From the NCBI RefSeq assembly GCF_037975245.1, contig NC_092582.1, positions 17,076,577 through 17,140,576 of the forward strand: DNA of 64,000 nucleotides, written 5' to 3'. Below are positions 1-12,835 of this stretch, in pieces. The position numbers and the translations under genes were made by a program. The DNA is from Apostichopus japonicus (taxonomy: Eukaryota > Echinodermata > Holothuroidea > Aspidochirotida > Stichopodidae). Numbering within the stretch: the stretch's first letter is position 1; each line of letters starts with the position of its first letter. Below the pieces are notes generated by a model. The model had not been told where the DNA came from. It did no database searches and saw nothing but the letters and a program-made list of their open reading frames with translations.

Positions 1-231
1 GATAACTTGTGAAACTACCACAGACAGGGTTGAGAGTTACGCTATTGTAATACAATGGTCGAACTGCATTTGGGTGACCGTGACCTCAGGTTGACCTCCA
101 GTGACCTGTATTAGCTTCTTTCAAGTTGATTCTTTGAAGTTTCGTAGGCATATTCCAATCTAACTTGTCCATAAGTGGACTCCTCTGCAACCCTAATGTG
201 CGAAGTTATTAAGAGATTTGGTTTGGTTTTG

Positions 232-985
232 TAATACTTGGTGTGTGGATTCATAACATTGAGTACAAGAACCCTATTGCTTTTGATGGAGGTGTGTATA
301 ACCACGTACAGTAGACTGACCTGTGTTAGAATGTCATAGTGTTATTGTAACAGCTAGTTCTGGTTATACTAACAAGCAGAAGTCTAGTGCATTAAAGTCA
401 TCGAAACCTCAATGCATTTTGCATTCTGGTTCACATAATGTATTGATGCTGTAGATCTGTACTATGGAGACTTGAACAGCAATCATAGGCCTAGACCGAC
501 TGAAATTTGGCGGGTAGATTTGTAAAGTCACGGTCGCTAAACTTTTAAAATATTTTTCGTGGCCTGAAAACCTTGAAAACATGATTTCTCATGGTAGATA
601 CTTATCATACATGGTATATGGATTTGCCATATTTAGTACAAGAATCATGTTGCTTGTGAGGTCAAATCTCCTTGAGGTCACCAGAGGTAAAAACTGAAAA
701 CCTTTTACATGATATATAACGATGGAAATCGTGGATACCTCTAATACTTGGTGTGTGGATTCATAACATTGAGTACAAGACCCCTGTTGTTGTTGTATTT
801 TGAGTGTATAGCCATACACGTACAGTAGACTGCATGACCTGTGTTTATAATGCCATAGTGTTATTGTATTAAAATGTTGGTTCGGGCCATTTCTATTGTA
901 ACAGCTAGTTCTGGTTATAATAACAACCAGAGGTCCAGTGCACTGAAGTCATCGAAACCTCAATGCATTTTGCATTCTGGTTGTT
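232..985. repeat. Diverged direct duplication, about 0.5 kb period
   Basis: Bases 232-435 are repeated at 741-985. Both copies hold the same blocks in the same order: a TAATACTTGGTGTGTGGATT block, a CGTACAGTAGACTG block, an AACAGCTAGTTCTGGTTAT block and a CAATGCATTTTGCATTCTGG block. The copies differ by small indels and substitutions. Short open frames run across the repeat but show no coding features. The source family is not recognised. Confidence 0.8.
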
Positions 986-1389
986 TTACGATTTCATTCA
1001 TTGGAGTGAGACCACGTAGAAGTTAGCTTCAATTTTGATTTTCGACTTTCATGATATATCGACTTTTGATATTCAGTGGCGGGGAGTGGATGTGAGGATC
1101 ACACGTACCCGCATCTACTCCGGACGTACGCCCCTGGGCTGCACGGTCATGACGGTATCATATGATTTAGCATGCAGCATAAACACTCTATACTCTTTAA
1201 CTCGGAGCTTACACGCAGGTATACATGCTTGCCATGCAGCAGAACAAATAGCGCATGCAAGAATCGTAAAGCAAGCAGTCAACTTAGCTATTTGTTTGCA
1301 ATTTGCAATTTGTTGGGTGTAAGTTTAATGGCCTTTGCCTTTTGAAGGTAAATGTCAAAAAGCTCTTTTGCTCACAAAGTAAATATGAT

Positions 1390-3030
1390 AATGCACACCC
1401 ACAGTAGATAGCGATATACCATCCGCTTTCAAGCTCGCCCATGTGACGCCACTCATCAAGAAACCCTCGCTGGATCCTACCGTTCTCTCAAATTATAGGC
1501 CAGTGTCAAACCTTCCATTTGTTTCAAAGATTCTCGAAAAAGTTGTGTCATCCCGTCTCACATCCTATCTTGAACACAATGGTCTACAGGAGACTCATCA
1601 ATCCGCCTACAGGAAACACCACAGCACTGAGACTGCCCTCGTGCGCATTCAGAATGATGTGATGGTAGCTCTTGGAGGTCAGACAGCGTGCCTGATGGTT
1701 CTGTTAGACCTTTCGGCCGCTTTTGATACGGTCGACCACCTCCAGCTTCTTAGTACACTCAGTGACCTTGGTGTTAAAAGTAGCGCCTTAAAGTAGATGA
1801 CATCATACCTCAGTGATCGCCAACAGATTATGTGCCTGGGAAAGGATTCTTCTGACCCTCAGACGTTAGAATGTGGCGTGCCCCAGGGTTCGGTCCTGGG
1901 GCCTGTGCTCTTCACGGTATACACGTCTTCACTGGGTCAGCTCCTTCGCTCACAGGACATGGACTATCACTTCTATGCAGACGACTCGAGTCTGTGTCTT
2001 ATGTTCCATCCCAATGACATTACTATCACTATGCACCGTCTAGAGAAGTGCATAACCTCAGTTCGGCAATGGATGTTACACAAATGCCTGAAAATGAATG
2101 GCTCAATGATTGAGGTGCTTCTAATATCATCAAAGCATCAGGCCAGAAAGATAGAGTGTCCAAGCATCATTATTGGTGACCATCAGGTGGAGCCTAGTGA
2201 TGTGGCAAAGAGCATCGGTGTCATAATGGACAAACATGCCTCTATGGAGACCATATAACATCTGTGTGTCGGTCTGATCAGTACCATCTCTACAACATCG
2301 GAAGAATACGAAAATACCTCACCAGAGAAGCCACAGAGCAGTTAATCCATGCTTTCATAACATCTAAACTGGATTACTGCAATGCACTTTTCTGTGGACT
2401 ACCAGTTAAACAAATAAAACGACTGCAAAGGCTCCAAAACATAGCAGCAAGGATCGTTGCACTAACAAGAACATCTAGTCATATTACCCCAATATTGCAT
2501 GAACTTCATTGGCTGCCAGTATCACAGCGGATTAGGTTCAAAGTCCTTCTTCTTGTGTTCAAGTGCCAGAACAACATGGCACCTCCATACCTGCAAGATC
2601 TGATCCGTCTTTATCGGCCAACAAGAGCCCTACGTTCCGCTGGTCATAGTCGTCTGGAGGTTCCGATCACCAAGACAAACAGCTATGGGAACAGAGCTTT
2701 TTGCGTGGCTGGGCCACGCGTCTGGAATGAGCTGCCAGCTGAACTCAGAACTGTTTCTAGTCTTACGACCTTTAAATCAGAGCTGAAAACCTTCCTTTTT
2801 AGACAGCATTACTGCAATTTTTAAATTGTGTATTTAAATTTCTTTCATGTGCAATACTCAAACGTGCATGCTTTTTATTTTTCATACTCATTTATATTGT
2901 ATTTAATTCTGCATTTTTACTACATATTTTGTGTCATATTTTTATATTTCTTTATTTGCTGTTACATATCGTTTTAGAGCATTTTTGTGGATTTTACGCT
3001 TTACAAAATAAATTAAAACAACTTAAAAAG
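1390..3030 (+). mobile_element. 5'-truncated CR1/L2-type LINE with 3' tail
   Basis: A non-LTR retrotransposon fragment. It starts inside the linker/reverse transcriptase region with no endonuclease domain visible upstream. It runs through the C-terminus at 2824 and an AT-rich 3' untranslated tail ending near 3030 (AAAATAAATTAAAAC). The last ~120 bases of the tail recur at 48283-48405, so both belong to one family. The left boundary is approximate and no target-site duplication was found. Confidence 0.8.
1404..2824 (+). pseudogene. LINE reverse transcriptase, broken by a stop and a frameshift
   Basis: Encodes the reverse transcriptase and C-terminal region of a CR1/L2-like LINE, which would copy its own RNA at a nicked genomic target. 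Visible motifs in order are NYRPVSNLP (fingers), LDLSAAFDTVDH with the first catalytic Asp, GVPQGSVLGP, FYADD with the catalytic Asp pair (about 1975-1990), a thumb region, and the LPxELRTxSSLTTFKSELK C-terminus common in this group. Two lesions break it. One is an in-frame TAG at 1794-1796, where the family has Trp. The other is a 1-base loss near 2250 that moves the last 186 codons into another frame. It cannot make a functional enzyme. Clade assignment within CR1/L2 is by motif memory only. Confidence 0.9.
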
Positions 3031-3839
3031 GTGGAATGCTCACACAAAAACAAACAATAAAGGTAAAGTGGTGTGTTTACGTTGCACATGGACGTTGTAT
3101 TAATATCAGTGGGGTTACTTAAACTTAATGTGAAATTATATAAATGGGTGTAACTTACATATCTCGGAACTCTTACTTCTTATATAACGACTCCACTGAA
3201 CTTAATGGAAAAATAATACTTATCAGTCCCAACGAAAATAATAACAAAATCGCGGCGCGGGTCGACCGAATACAATTTGAGAACGAAATTGTCTCCTTGG
3301 GGAACTTCTAGGGCGGTTCACTTAGTTGGGGACGTCTCTGGGTGGGTGGTTCGCTGGATAGCTCACGACTCGGGGAAATAACCTCTTGGGGCGTCTCAGC
3401 TTGGGGCGTCTCTAGGAGGGACTGTTCATCACTCGGGTTGGGTCATCGCAGGGGATCACTTCCGGATCCAAACAAGGACGTAGAATTGAAATGGGGATTT
3501 ATATATAGTTCCATCACAACAGAAAATTAGCACAACAAATAATAGGGTTACCAGATATTAGCACTGGATGAAATATACAGTAGTTCTGCCTCCATTGGTA
3601 CAGCTTCGGGTGATACACCTTTATTAAATATGAAATTTCCTTGTAAAACAGTTCCAGGTGTTTACTAAAATAGAATATCCATTTGTAGAACAAGCTCCAG
3701 GTATTCACTAAACTTCTATAAAAACTCCATGGGTAAATAGTTTCAAGTGTCCATTTAACTTCTAATTAATTTAATACTGGTCCTCTACTCTATTACTGGT
3801 GAAGTTAGTCTAAGAAAATAATTATGATCTCGTGCCCAA

Positions 3840-4052
3840 CCATTTCAAACTTATTCCTTCCCCTCTTCTCCTCTAACTATTACAAACTTAATCCTTCCCC
3901 TCTTCTCCTCTAACTATACAAACTCGGCGTCAGTGTCTTTTCTTAATTTTCCCCCTACCATGCTACCCTATTCACTCCATCCCATAATAATAAGAATACA
4001 TCCCATAATGAAAAGAATACATCCCGTAATAATAAGAATACATCCCATAATA
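3840..4052. repeat. Two small tandem repeats
   Basis: A ~40-bp unit containing CCTTCCCCTCTTCTCCTCTA occurs twice at 3856-3920. A ~20-bp unit (AATAAGAATACATCCCATA-like) occurs about four times at 3982-4052. The stretch 3030-3840 holds no recognisable gene or repeat. Confidence 0.75.
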
Positions 4053-4492
4053 ATAGTACAAGGCAACTCACACATGACCACCTTAAACCAATTAAACACA
4101 AAGGTTGGTTCATCTAATATTCATGATTTAGCCTTTGTCTCAACTTTCCCCATCTTACTCTAGACCAGCTTGCCCTCCACTTCCTGGTATCCGAGGTCCA
4201 GTGACCAACCAGCTGTCAATTAACACTTAATAAATAATGTACCAGACACATTACTTAACTTATGGTGTCCTTGGGTACATTTAAAATAATCATCTATCAC
4301 AAAACATTCCTATCTAACCAAAAGAAGTTATAAAATTGTCTATTTAACCCAAAGTTCTGAAAAGGGATAGACTCTTGGAGCCATTCATATATTCCTAGAA
4401 AATAGGACCACACAAAACAATTACTTAGCTTAAGAAAAAGACAGGTCGCACAGGGCCACCCGACCCGAAAAACAAAGCTTACCTGACGTTTT

Positions 4493-4838
4493 TTTGCTGT
4501 AATATATTGGTATATCAATTCATGATTACAGAAATTATTGCCAGAGGTCCTCTTCATTGGTGTCGACTCAGCCTTATTCCATAGAAAGACGCTAACAACA
4601 GCTGTCGAGAAAGTATACAAAGCAAACAATATTTGCATCACTTCAACCAACTCCAATGAACTACCATTTATTGTAATCGCCCTCCACTCGAAGCAAATAA
4701 CAATAATTGAATAAACGTTTTGCGACGACGATGTACCAGCTAATTCATTAATCTGCGGGATGAGAAACGATATTACTTTAAAATGAATCTCCGTGTATAA
4801 ACCGAACAGGTGAGATGGATTTCACATAGGGGGATAAT
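4493..4838 (-). pseudogene. Transmembrane-coding block, broken copy of 54144-54500
   Basis: About 345 bases roughly 95% identical by eye to 54144-54490, same strand. On the minus strand it encodes a segment with ELAGTSSSQNVYSIIVICFE, then a strong hydrophobic helix (about 20 residues around ILFALYTFSTAVVSVFL), ending in ...KRQ directly before a splice-donor-like GTAAGC at 4487-4492. An in-frame TGA at 4822-4824 replaces the Cys codon of the other copy. Homology stops within ~20 bases beyond the donor and abruptly at the other end, so only this block was duplicated. It may be an exon of a member of the family at 47.8-54.5 kb. The function is not recognised. Confidence 0.55.
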
Positions 4839-5353
4839 TAGGACACCACACTCAGAGACAAAGACACATACCAAGTTCGACATGGAGGACACGGAACTTA
4901 AACCCTGGCATAGTGTCACGTTGGTTACCGAAAGTTTCAACTGTGAATGGGGTATTTTTCTGCAGCGTAGAATGGTTTTTGAATTGCTGCCCAAGTAATA
5001 CCCTTTGTGGCACTAACCATTAGTTCCGTTTGGGATTGGGGATGAGAGGGCTGGGGCGATAGGGTGCACAGTGTAGCATTAATGTGTCATTTTAAGTGTG
5101 TGGAGTCAAAGCCATTTCATAATGTATGTACTGGATGCTGATCTAAACATTTATCTGCACGAACTCGGTAAGGATTTTAAACTTGGCCCTTGGTCTGACT
5201 GGGCATGGGATGGACGTAGGATTTTTTTTAAGACTTCTCATTAATCGCATACACGAGTACTTCAGATTTGGATGGCTGTATGCCTGTGAATTTGCTGTTT
5301 ATGACGACTGGTTCTTGCAGGGGAAACCAACCGATTGACTGCAATATGTTCTT

Positions 5354-5550
<197 letters not shown>

Positions 5551-5555
5551 GTGGT

Positions 5556-5658
5556 TAGGGTGTCCGCATATAAAGCGGGAGGCCCGGGTTCGAATCCCGG
5601 TGGAAGCTGGTAGTTTTTTCACTGTTCTGGATTTTCCAACTCACTACGATTGCAATTA
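5556..5658 (+). mobile_element. tRNA-derived SINE, head plus body
   Basis: Contains the D-arm region (TAGTGGTTAGGGTGTCCGC), an anticodon-arm-like AAAGCGGGAGG, box B GGTTCGAATCC and the shared body. The tRNA-like part has the layout of a Pol III promoter. The 5' end of the acceptor stem is missing, so this is not a tRNA gene. It runs into the Penelope-like fragment downstream. Confidence 0.8.
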
Positions 5659-5669
5659 TATACAAAACC

Positions 5670-6250
5670 ATCCTCCACTTATCACAAAGGGATTGCCACA
5701 AGCCATCGGTAAAAGAATCTCTACCCTATCGTCAAGCCATGATATTTTCAAAGAAGCAGCACCCGTCTACAACGCAGCACTCCGGAAAGCTGGGTACAAG
5801 GAGGAAATTGAACATAGAGCGAAGAGCAGCAACCATACCCAGAAAAAGAACAGAGCCAGAAAAATAATATGGTACACTCCACCATATAGCAGACGCGTTA
5901 AAACCAAGGTGGGTGCGCAGTTTCTGAAACTCGTAAAAAAGCATTTCTCTAGTGACCATGTCTTACACAAGATATTTAACAAGAACAACATCAAAATTGG
6001 CTATAGCTGTATGAGGAATATGATACTAATTATAAAAGCCCGCAATAACAAGATCATATCGATAGCAAACCCAGAGACCGGGGAAATAGCTTGCAATTGC
6101 AGAAAAAAAGAGCGACTGCCTGCTGCCCGGGGAATGTCTCGCCAGCGATATGATCTACAAGGCACTCAAAGGTCACTCACTACTGGTCAAGAGACAGCCG
6201 TATATATCGGTCTGGTTCAATTGCTCAGGTGGAATGAAGTAAACTATTAA
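5670..6250 (+). pseudogene. Penelope-like element fragment: RT/endonuclease linker
   Basis: An open frame encodes the segment that in Penelope-like elements lies between the reverse transcriptase and the GIY-YIG endonuclease. It shows HPPLITKGLPQAIGKRIS, a KIIWYTPPYS motif, VKTKVG..FLKLVKKHF, a KIFNKN..KIGYSCM block and the Cys motif CNC near 6090. After a frameshift in an A-run near 6103 the continuing Cys motif (C..PGEC) is in another frame. The YIGL that opens a GIY-YIG domain is back in the first frame near 6200. The reading frame then ends, so the nuclease is truncated. Family assignment rests on remembered motif order. Confidence 0.75.
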
Positions 6251-6364
6251 AAAATGTGCAGAAAAATGTTGCATTGACGAGATATGATAAGTTGTCAATT
6301 CAACATTTTGCAGAAAATTGTTCAATTACTCAATTGGAAGAAAGTGAACAATTGAACATTTTGC

Positions 6365-6416
6365 AGAAAAATGTTCAATTGCTCAGTTAAGCAACTGAGC
6401 AATCCAACATTTTTCT
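6365..6416. repeat. Hairpin, 24-bp arms with 4-nt loop
   Basis: Arms 6365-6388 and 6393-6416 match at 22 of 24 positions around the loop AAGC. Partial repeats of the arm (CAGAAAAATGTTCAATTGCT-like) precede it between 6255 and 6345. 6417-7330 otherwise shows no gene. Confidence 0.8.
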
Positions 6417-7599
6417 GATTTTTTTTATAAGCTATTATCTTGTTATCTAAACAATCTACTGAAAAATGTTGACTTCATGGGGCAAAGTTTTCTTATGTTG
6501 ATGGCACTTTAAGCTTCCGTAGCCTGATGATCGCCGCAGTGAGAAGAACCCAATGTGTACACTTTACCATCTTAAGTTATTCAATGCAATACAATGATGT
6601 AAGATTTCTGATCCATGAACAGTTGGTTTACTAAGACTCACTAAGATTTAAAGTACTGTGGACAGCATGCCCGCTCCACAGCATTTGTTACAATATATTA
6701 TTTTGTTGAAATCTAAATCTAATTTGAAACTGTTTTGATGTAGTCATTTGTAAGTTACCGTACTATTCCTGAAGCAGAATTATAATCAGTTATTGTACTC
6801 TTATTGTTCAGTACTTCCCGGAAAATATGCAGCGCTACAAATTTGTATTAATTGGCATGTCATCATAACGAGTTCATTCGATTCTACGAAATTCGTTGTC
6901 ATTGTATTTATTTTAGTTTAGTAGAACAATGTATTTATTTTTCATTAACCGTAGCTTCCTTAAAATTGCGATGTATTCTCATTCATTATTACAAAAAGGC
7001 AGCATGTTATGAAAGACACGATGAAAGGATTTTAGCATCGCAAAGTTCGTTTAGTACAAAATTCTCAAAAATATTTCCATAAATAAACAAAATATGAATT
7101 GTCACCGGTAAGTACAAGTTTATATACAAGCTTATTATATTTCTAACCTCTGCTTATTTTCATTGTTTTCAACCGTCTCATTGGATCTTATGTTGTCTGC
7201 CATTTCCCTTAAACAGTTCTTAGCAATAATCCACAAGGCAAACCCGGCTTAACATTTCAGGACTGACCTAAAATTGTTCCCGTATATTCTTTCAAGATTA
7301 ACGCAATAGAAAGACATGGAAAGTTTACTTACCACTGTCACAAGTAAAGGAGTAATCCCCCACCTGGACACGTCTCAATCTGCTTAGCGTTCGACACCCG
7401 AGACGAATGACATAAATAAATGACAGACCACCAAGAATTTTGCGAAATGATACATATAATTTATTTACAACACGACCAATGACTTTTTGGTCTCGACAAA
7501 AGAAACATATAAATACCCAACACAAAAATACACACGTCGGTTAGCATTCGCTAACCCGACCAACCCTTCCAAACAACTCTACTAAGGATTTGCCCTATC

Positions 7600-7691
7600 G
7601 CTTAATTTTTCCCTATCGCTTAGATTTCTTCTCTATCGCTTAGATTTCTTCTCTATCGCTTAGATTTCTTCTCTATCGCTTAGATTTCTTC
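7600..7691. repeat. Minisatellite inside the solo LTR, ~20-bp unit
   Basis: About 4.5 copies of CTCTATCGCTTAGATTTCTT, nearly identical, so recently amplified. Confidence 0.95.
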
Positions 7692-8614
7692 CGGCTGGTA
7701 CCCTGCAGGAAGCTCCAGACGGTACGGCGAGCCCCTCACACCAGCGTAGCCGTCGGGCCCCAACACTGCAACCCTATATGACAAAAACACAACAAAACTA
7801 CTCTCAGGCATGCGCCAAATGGCAAACACATGGCTATACTTATATCTATACCAACGAATATTGTCAAACTATGACGTCAAGAGCCCCTATCTGACGTAAA
7901 GTCAGCAAGCAACACACAACCAATATGGTGTCACTATTTACCAAATAATACCAAGAACCTCCGGGTCAACCCTTACCATGAAACACATAATAGCTACTCG
8001 ATACTACATATCACAATAACAAAATGGCGGCAGCCCGATGTTTGGAAACAGAGCATGGTTAGAACGCCCTCAAATTGGCGATAACTACCCGTTCCACTAC
8101 ATATAATAACCTACAAAATCAATCAACCCAACCAAAGGCACTAAGGCGAACTTATAATTCGTACACACTTATACGACCTAAAAATACCTTAAATGCTTTA
8201 AACGCATTTGACCCCAAACAATTACAAATTCGTATGCCTAAGCATGGATAAACATTTTAACAAACTGACTGAATTGCGAGCCATAGATCGAGGACTCCTT
8301 CAAATACAATACATTAATTTCTCCACAAACCCTACTGTGCGATCAAAAATACAGATACCACTTAAATGCGTAATACGGACAAAAAATCAACTTACGGGAT
8401 CGTCCTATTAGTAAATCCCGGATTAACTTGGTCAAACGGCCAGGGACGTAACACACAGTAAAACGGCCCTTTGCGGTGTACATATACACAGAAATGTGTC
8501 CAAAATGATTTCGTCGAATAAGACAAGAACGGATACACACAGTAATCCTCAGGATACGCTGATATGGCTTAGGCTAAAACGCAACGCCACAAAATATCAA
8601 CGTTCCCAGTCTTT

Positions 8615-8654
8615 AGGCTCATACAAAGAAGCCTAGGCTCATACAAAGAAGCCT
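8615..8654. repeat. 20-bp direct duplication
   Basis: AGGCTCATACAAAGAAGCCT occurs twice back to back (8615-8634 and 8635-8654), inside the solo LTR. Confidence 0.95.
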
Positions 8655-10031
8655 GGATAACGGCTAACACACAGAAGCCGAGGAATAAGACGGCGAAGAC
8701 CGGACGGTGGTGAGACTCACACAGAATGCCTCATCCAACCACACCCCAATCCTTATATAGCGACCTTAAGTTGACCCCTGCCCTTACCCGCCAAAGCACA
8801 ATCTACGAATTCCGATGTACCCGTTTCCCATTATGCACTTGCTCGGATCTACATACATTACCCGAGAAGAACCCGTCTCCCCATTGTTCACCTCCTGGGA
8901 TTTGCATACATTACTCGAAAGAAGAAATGAACAATTTGCAAAGGCCTAGGCTGCCCTGTGGAAATTTCCACCCACAAGGAATGCTAAAATACAATGCAGG
9001 CGTGACAACCACATAAAGATAAAATAACACAAGTGAACGCAGCATCTTGATTAATGTTAAAACAGGTTCACGCTCTTTCTGTTTTTGTCCCGGCTTATGA
9101 ATATATACACAAAATTTTGCTGTTATTTTCTTGCCTCTGATATCAGTTATGAACATTCAAGTTTCTCCTAGTTCTTTATAAGGAAACTGAACGAGTGAAG
9201 AAGCAGCTAAGTGACTTTCGAGACCACCCACAGACATTTAATTGTGACATTCCATAATATCCAGCAGTTTATTCCATACAAAAATAGAGTTCCTTTATTC
9301 CTACACTTTTTTTTTTTTGGCTAGACTTTCGTCACTTCTTGAAATTTACAAGTTATGTATAAATGAACATAATGGCTGGACTGCAAATGAAACACAGATG
9401 TAATTAGTTTTGATATCACATTTCTCGTGTTTATGTAAATATGTTTTTTATAATTAGCAGTCGCAAGATTAATTATGAAGTAATTATAATATTAATATAA
9501 CGTATACTGAGAATGCTGAAGAGCAATATATTTAGAACCCTTCGTGGTCCTTCCATTTTTCTCCTTCTTCCTAGTTTACGTTTAATTTACAATAGTCTTA
9601 CAGTCTTACTGGTTTCGTTTACATTTAGGTCTGAAGTTGCACACAATGTTATCCTATATGTAGCTTTTCATATTTCTAATTATTTGACATTGACATCATT
9701 TATTTCCATCATCAATTAAATACAAGAATGTTGAGCGTAACATTTTTAAGCTCACAGAAAGCACAATACAATATAAAGACAACATTCGTTGAATGGGTAT
9801 ATACATAGATAAATCAAGATTAAATGGAAATGGAGAAAAAGAAGCAAAATGCTTATAAATACTTTCCCCAGTTATGTATCTGTCTATACATGTAATACAG
9901 TGAAGGTAAATTGGTGATGGCAATAATAAATGGAAGAAAAAAATACAGAAAGCACTAAAAAAAAAACACACATGTTGTGGCATATAAGAGAAGGTGTATA
10001 ACTTAATTTAAACAATCATCATCATAGGCTG

Positions 10032-11862
10032 TCAGGAAATTGTTTTTAAGTCTTTTTTAAACAAACTTAATGTAACAGCAGATTTAATGGTTTTATCCAA
10101 TGAATTCCAAATTTTAACACCAGAGAAGGAAATAGAAAATTGTTTTTCTTTGTTCTTGCATAATTCAAATAAAAGTTGCCATAAAATCTCTTATTGTTAC
10201 TAAGTACAAAATAGCTTTGCAAAGTTGATGGCAGACTATTATGAAAAGCTTTATACATGAAAATACTTGTATTGAAATCAATAAGATCAAAAAACGTAAG
10301 TGCTCGTAACTTATGAAATAGTGGGGAAGTATGGTCCAAAAATTTAGCCTTACAGACAATACGAATAACCTTTTTCTGTTTTAAAAATATTGGATGTACA
10401 TTGGTTTTGTAAGTGTTACCCCATGCTTCCACACAATAATTCAAATAAGGAAGGAAAATAGCACAATATAAAGAATACAGAGCATGTGTATTAAGAACAT
10501 CGCTAGCTTTGTAAATAGCACCAATACTTTTGGAAAGTTTACTTGAAATATGGGAAATGTGATCTTTCCAGGAGAGTTTACAGTCAAGGAACACACCAAG
10601 AAACTTGACACAGTTAACTTGGTCAATTTCTAAACCATCTATAGTAATGTTGACATTGTTACATGTGGTATGGTTGGAGAAAATCATATAATTTGTTTTG
10701 TTTACATTCAATGATAATTTATTAAGGGCAAACCATCTGCTTAACTTCTTAAGTTCGGTACTGACCAAATTACATAATGTTTTGATGTCACTATGACTGC
10801 AGAATATGTTTGTGTCATCTGCAAAAAAAATGAAATTCAGTATATTGGTAACATTGCAAATATCATTCAAGTACAAAATGAAAAGTTTAGGTCCAAGGAT
10901 TGATCCTTGCGGAACCCCACACAATACATTACATAAACCAGACTTTTTATTGTTAACTTGAACATACTGATTCCGGTTTGATAAATAGCTTGAGAGCCAA
11001 TTTTGGACAATACCACGACAACCATAATGATTTAATTTTTTAAGTAAGATATTATGATCAATAGTATCGAATGCTTTTTTTAAATCTATAAATGCCCCAA
11101 CGGCTGCTTTCTTATGGTCTAAAGAAGATGTAATTTTTTCAACAACCTCAAGTATTGCCATATTAGCGGACCTACCGGACCTGAAACCATATTGGTTCTC
11201 AGAGAGAATATTATGCTTAGCAATGAAATCATCCAACCTTACATCAAACAACTTTTCAAGAATTTTTGAAAACTGTGGAAGCAGTGAAATAGGTCTATAA
11301 TTATTGAAAGTGTTCTTATCTCCAGTTTTATAGATTGGAATGACTTTAGCAACTTTCATTGCATCTGGAAAGATACCACTGGCAAAAGACCTATTGCAAA
11401 TAAATGTTAAAGGTTCAACTACATATAATATAATATCTTTTATAACTAACATACTCATGTTTAGAATCAACAGATGTCTTACTAGAAAAATTACTCACAA
11501 CTTGTAGCACTTCTAAAGTGTCTGTATCTGCTAAGCACATAGAATTCATATTGTGATTTTTAAGATAATCAAATATAGACCCATCTTTATGAGGGATTTG
11601 AGCTGCTAGGTTTGGTCCTATACTTGTAAAGAAATGATTGAACTTATCAGCAATGGCCTCAACTGTTACCTCTTTATCATTTTCAACAAAAGTATCAGGA
11701 TTGCTACTTTTATTTCCACAATTTCTGTTAATTATACTGTTCAACACTTTCCATGTCTCTTTCAAATTATCACTCTGCTTATTTATTAGCTCTGAATAAT
11801 ACTCCCTTTTACAGAATCTTAAGACTGAATTTAACCTATTTTTATAACTTTTGTACCTCAGA
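10032..11862 (-). pseudogene. Jockey/CR1-type LINE reverse transcriptase, frameshifted
   Basis: A minus-strand LINE fragment. From 11862 downwards it encodes the endonuclease-RT linker (KREYYSELINKQ, then LKETWKVLN and FNHFFTSIGPNLA). It continues with a full reverse transcriptase: NNYRPISLLPQFSKILEKL, YGFRSGRSA, FIDLKKAFDTIDH, GVPQGSILGP, the catalytic FADDTNIF (about 10810-10840), LNVNKTNYMIF and a C-terminal SLYCAIFLPYLNYCVEAWG block. At least two frameshifts break it: one near 11455-11465 between linker and RT, and one in an A-run near 10147, after which the conserved IWNSLDKTIKS C-terminus is in a different frame ending at 10032-10034. No endonuclease domain is present, so it is a 5'-truncated dead copy. 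It is distinct from the LINE at 1.4-3.0 kb. Confidence 0.9.
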
Positions 11863-12540
11863 CTTAATAATAATACAAATAACTTTTGTATTTCAGAAAT
11901 AGGGTATAACGGAAATCACACAGACGGTCTTGCATCACATATTATGTATTGTTTATTTATATAGATGTAGTCCTTTCCTTGGAGAAAGCCGGCAATCCCC
12001 CTCCCTCAACCCACCCCACTTCACCATTACTTGTTATTTTACTACAGCGATTGAGCAATATGCCAACAATAAAAAAATTGTTTTCATAAACAAGTGGTTT
12101 ATTTTTCTGCCCTTGGGACCTGCGGCGTTTTTATCCATTGTGAAAAGTAGGCCTGAATGGTTAACAAAACCTAGCTGTTCGCGGCAACAAAAAAAAATTA
12201 ATTTGCAATCTGAGCACTGAGCAGTCGTAGTTTATCTCATCATTACCCCTCACACAGTAATACCATTTTAAAACGAATATGGAAAAGCAGAAATTATTGG
12301 AGAAACATTTAGAGTAGTCTGCTTAGTCCAGTCAATCATTATGCAAAGGAGTGTGTGTTAATTTTATTTTTTTATTTTTTTCGTTTGTAAGTCCTTCTCA
12401 GTAGCAACTGGTCATAATTGTAACACATGTTAAGAAGTTATAACACACATCAGTATTAATTTATTAACGGGATACTCACCTTTACCAGTTTTAGCTGATA
12501 AAGCCATGAGAATCGGGTGAGAAATGCTGTTGATTTTGTC

Positions 12541-12834
12541 ATTCAATTTTGGATATCTCTAATTCGAATTCTTGATATCTCTAATTCAATTTCTGATATC
12601 TCTAATTCGAATTCTTGATATCTCTAATTAAATTTTGGATATGTCTAATTGTATTCCAGATATCTCTTATTGATTTTTGGATATCTCTAATCCGAATTCT
12701 TGATATATCTAATTGAATTTTGGATATCTCTAATTTGAATTATTGATATCTTGAATTCAATTTTGGATATCTCGAATTCTTTTCTGGATATCTCGAATTC
12801 AATTTTCGATATCTCGAATTCAATTTGAGATATC
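12541..12834. repeat. 21-bp satellite, about 14 units
   Basis: Fourteen degenerate units of the type GATATCTCTAATTCGAATTCT, alternating TGGATATC and CTTGATATC starts. Units towards the right end change from CTCTAATTC to CTCGAATTC. The unit combines two restriction-site-like palindromes (GATATC, GAATTC). It abuts dispersed repeat R1. Confidence 0.95.
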
Positions 12835-12835
12835 T

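Larger units (their letters stand above)
7336..9007. mobile_element. Solo LTR, 1,672 bp
   Basis: The segment begins TGTCAC and ends GTGACA (6-bp inverted termini). It is flanked by a 5-bp direct repeat ACCAC at 7331-7335 and 9008-9012, the hallmark of an LTR insertion. No reverse transcriptase, gag or second LTR lies inside, so it is best read as a solo LTR left by LTR-LTR recombination. It holds a ~20-bp minisatellite and a 20-bp direct duplication. A TATATA box-like site lies at 8754 on the plus strand, but orientation is undecided. The termini match those of the Gmr1-like element at 28135-34571, but the body does not, so a different family is likely. Confidence 0.75.

Noticed and set aside
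7590-8654. CRISPR-like array
   Set aside because: The repeats are directly tandem with no spacers, and the sequence is animal DNA.
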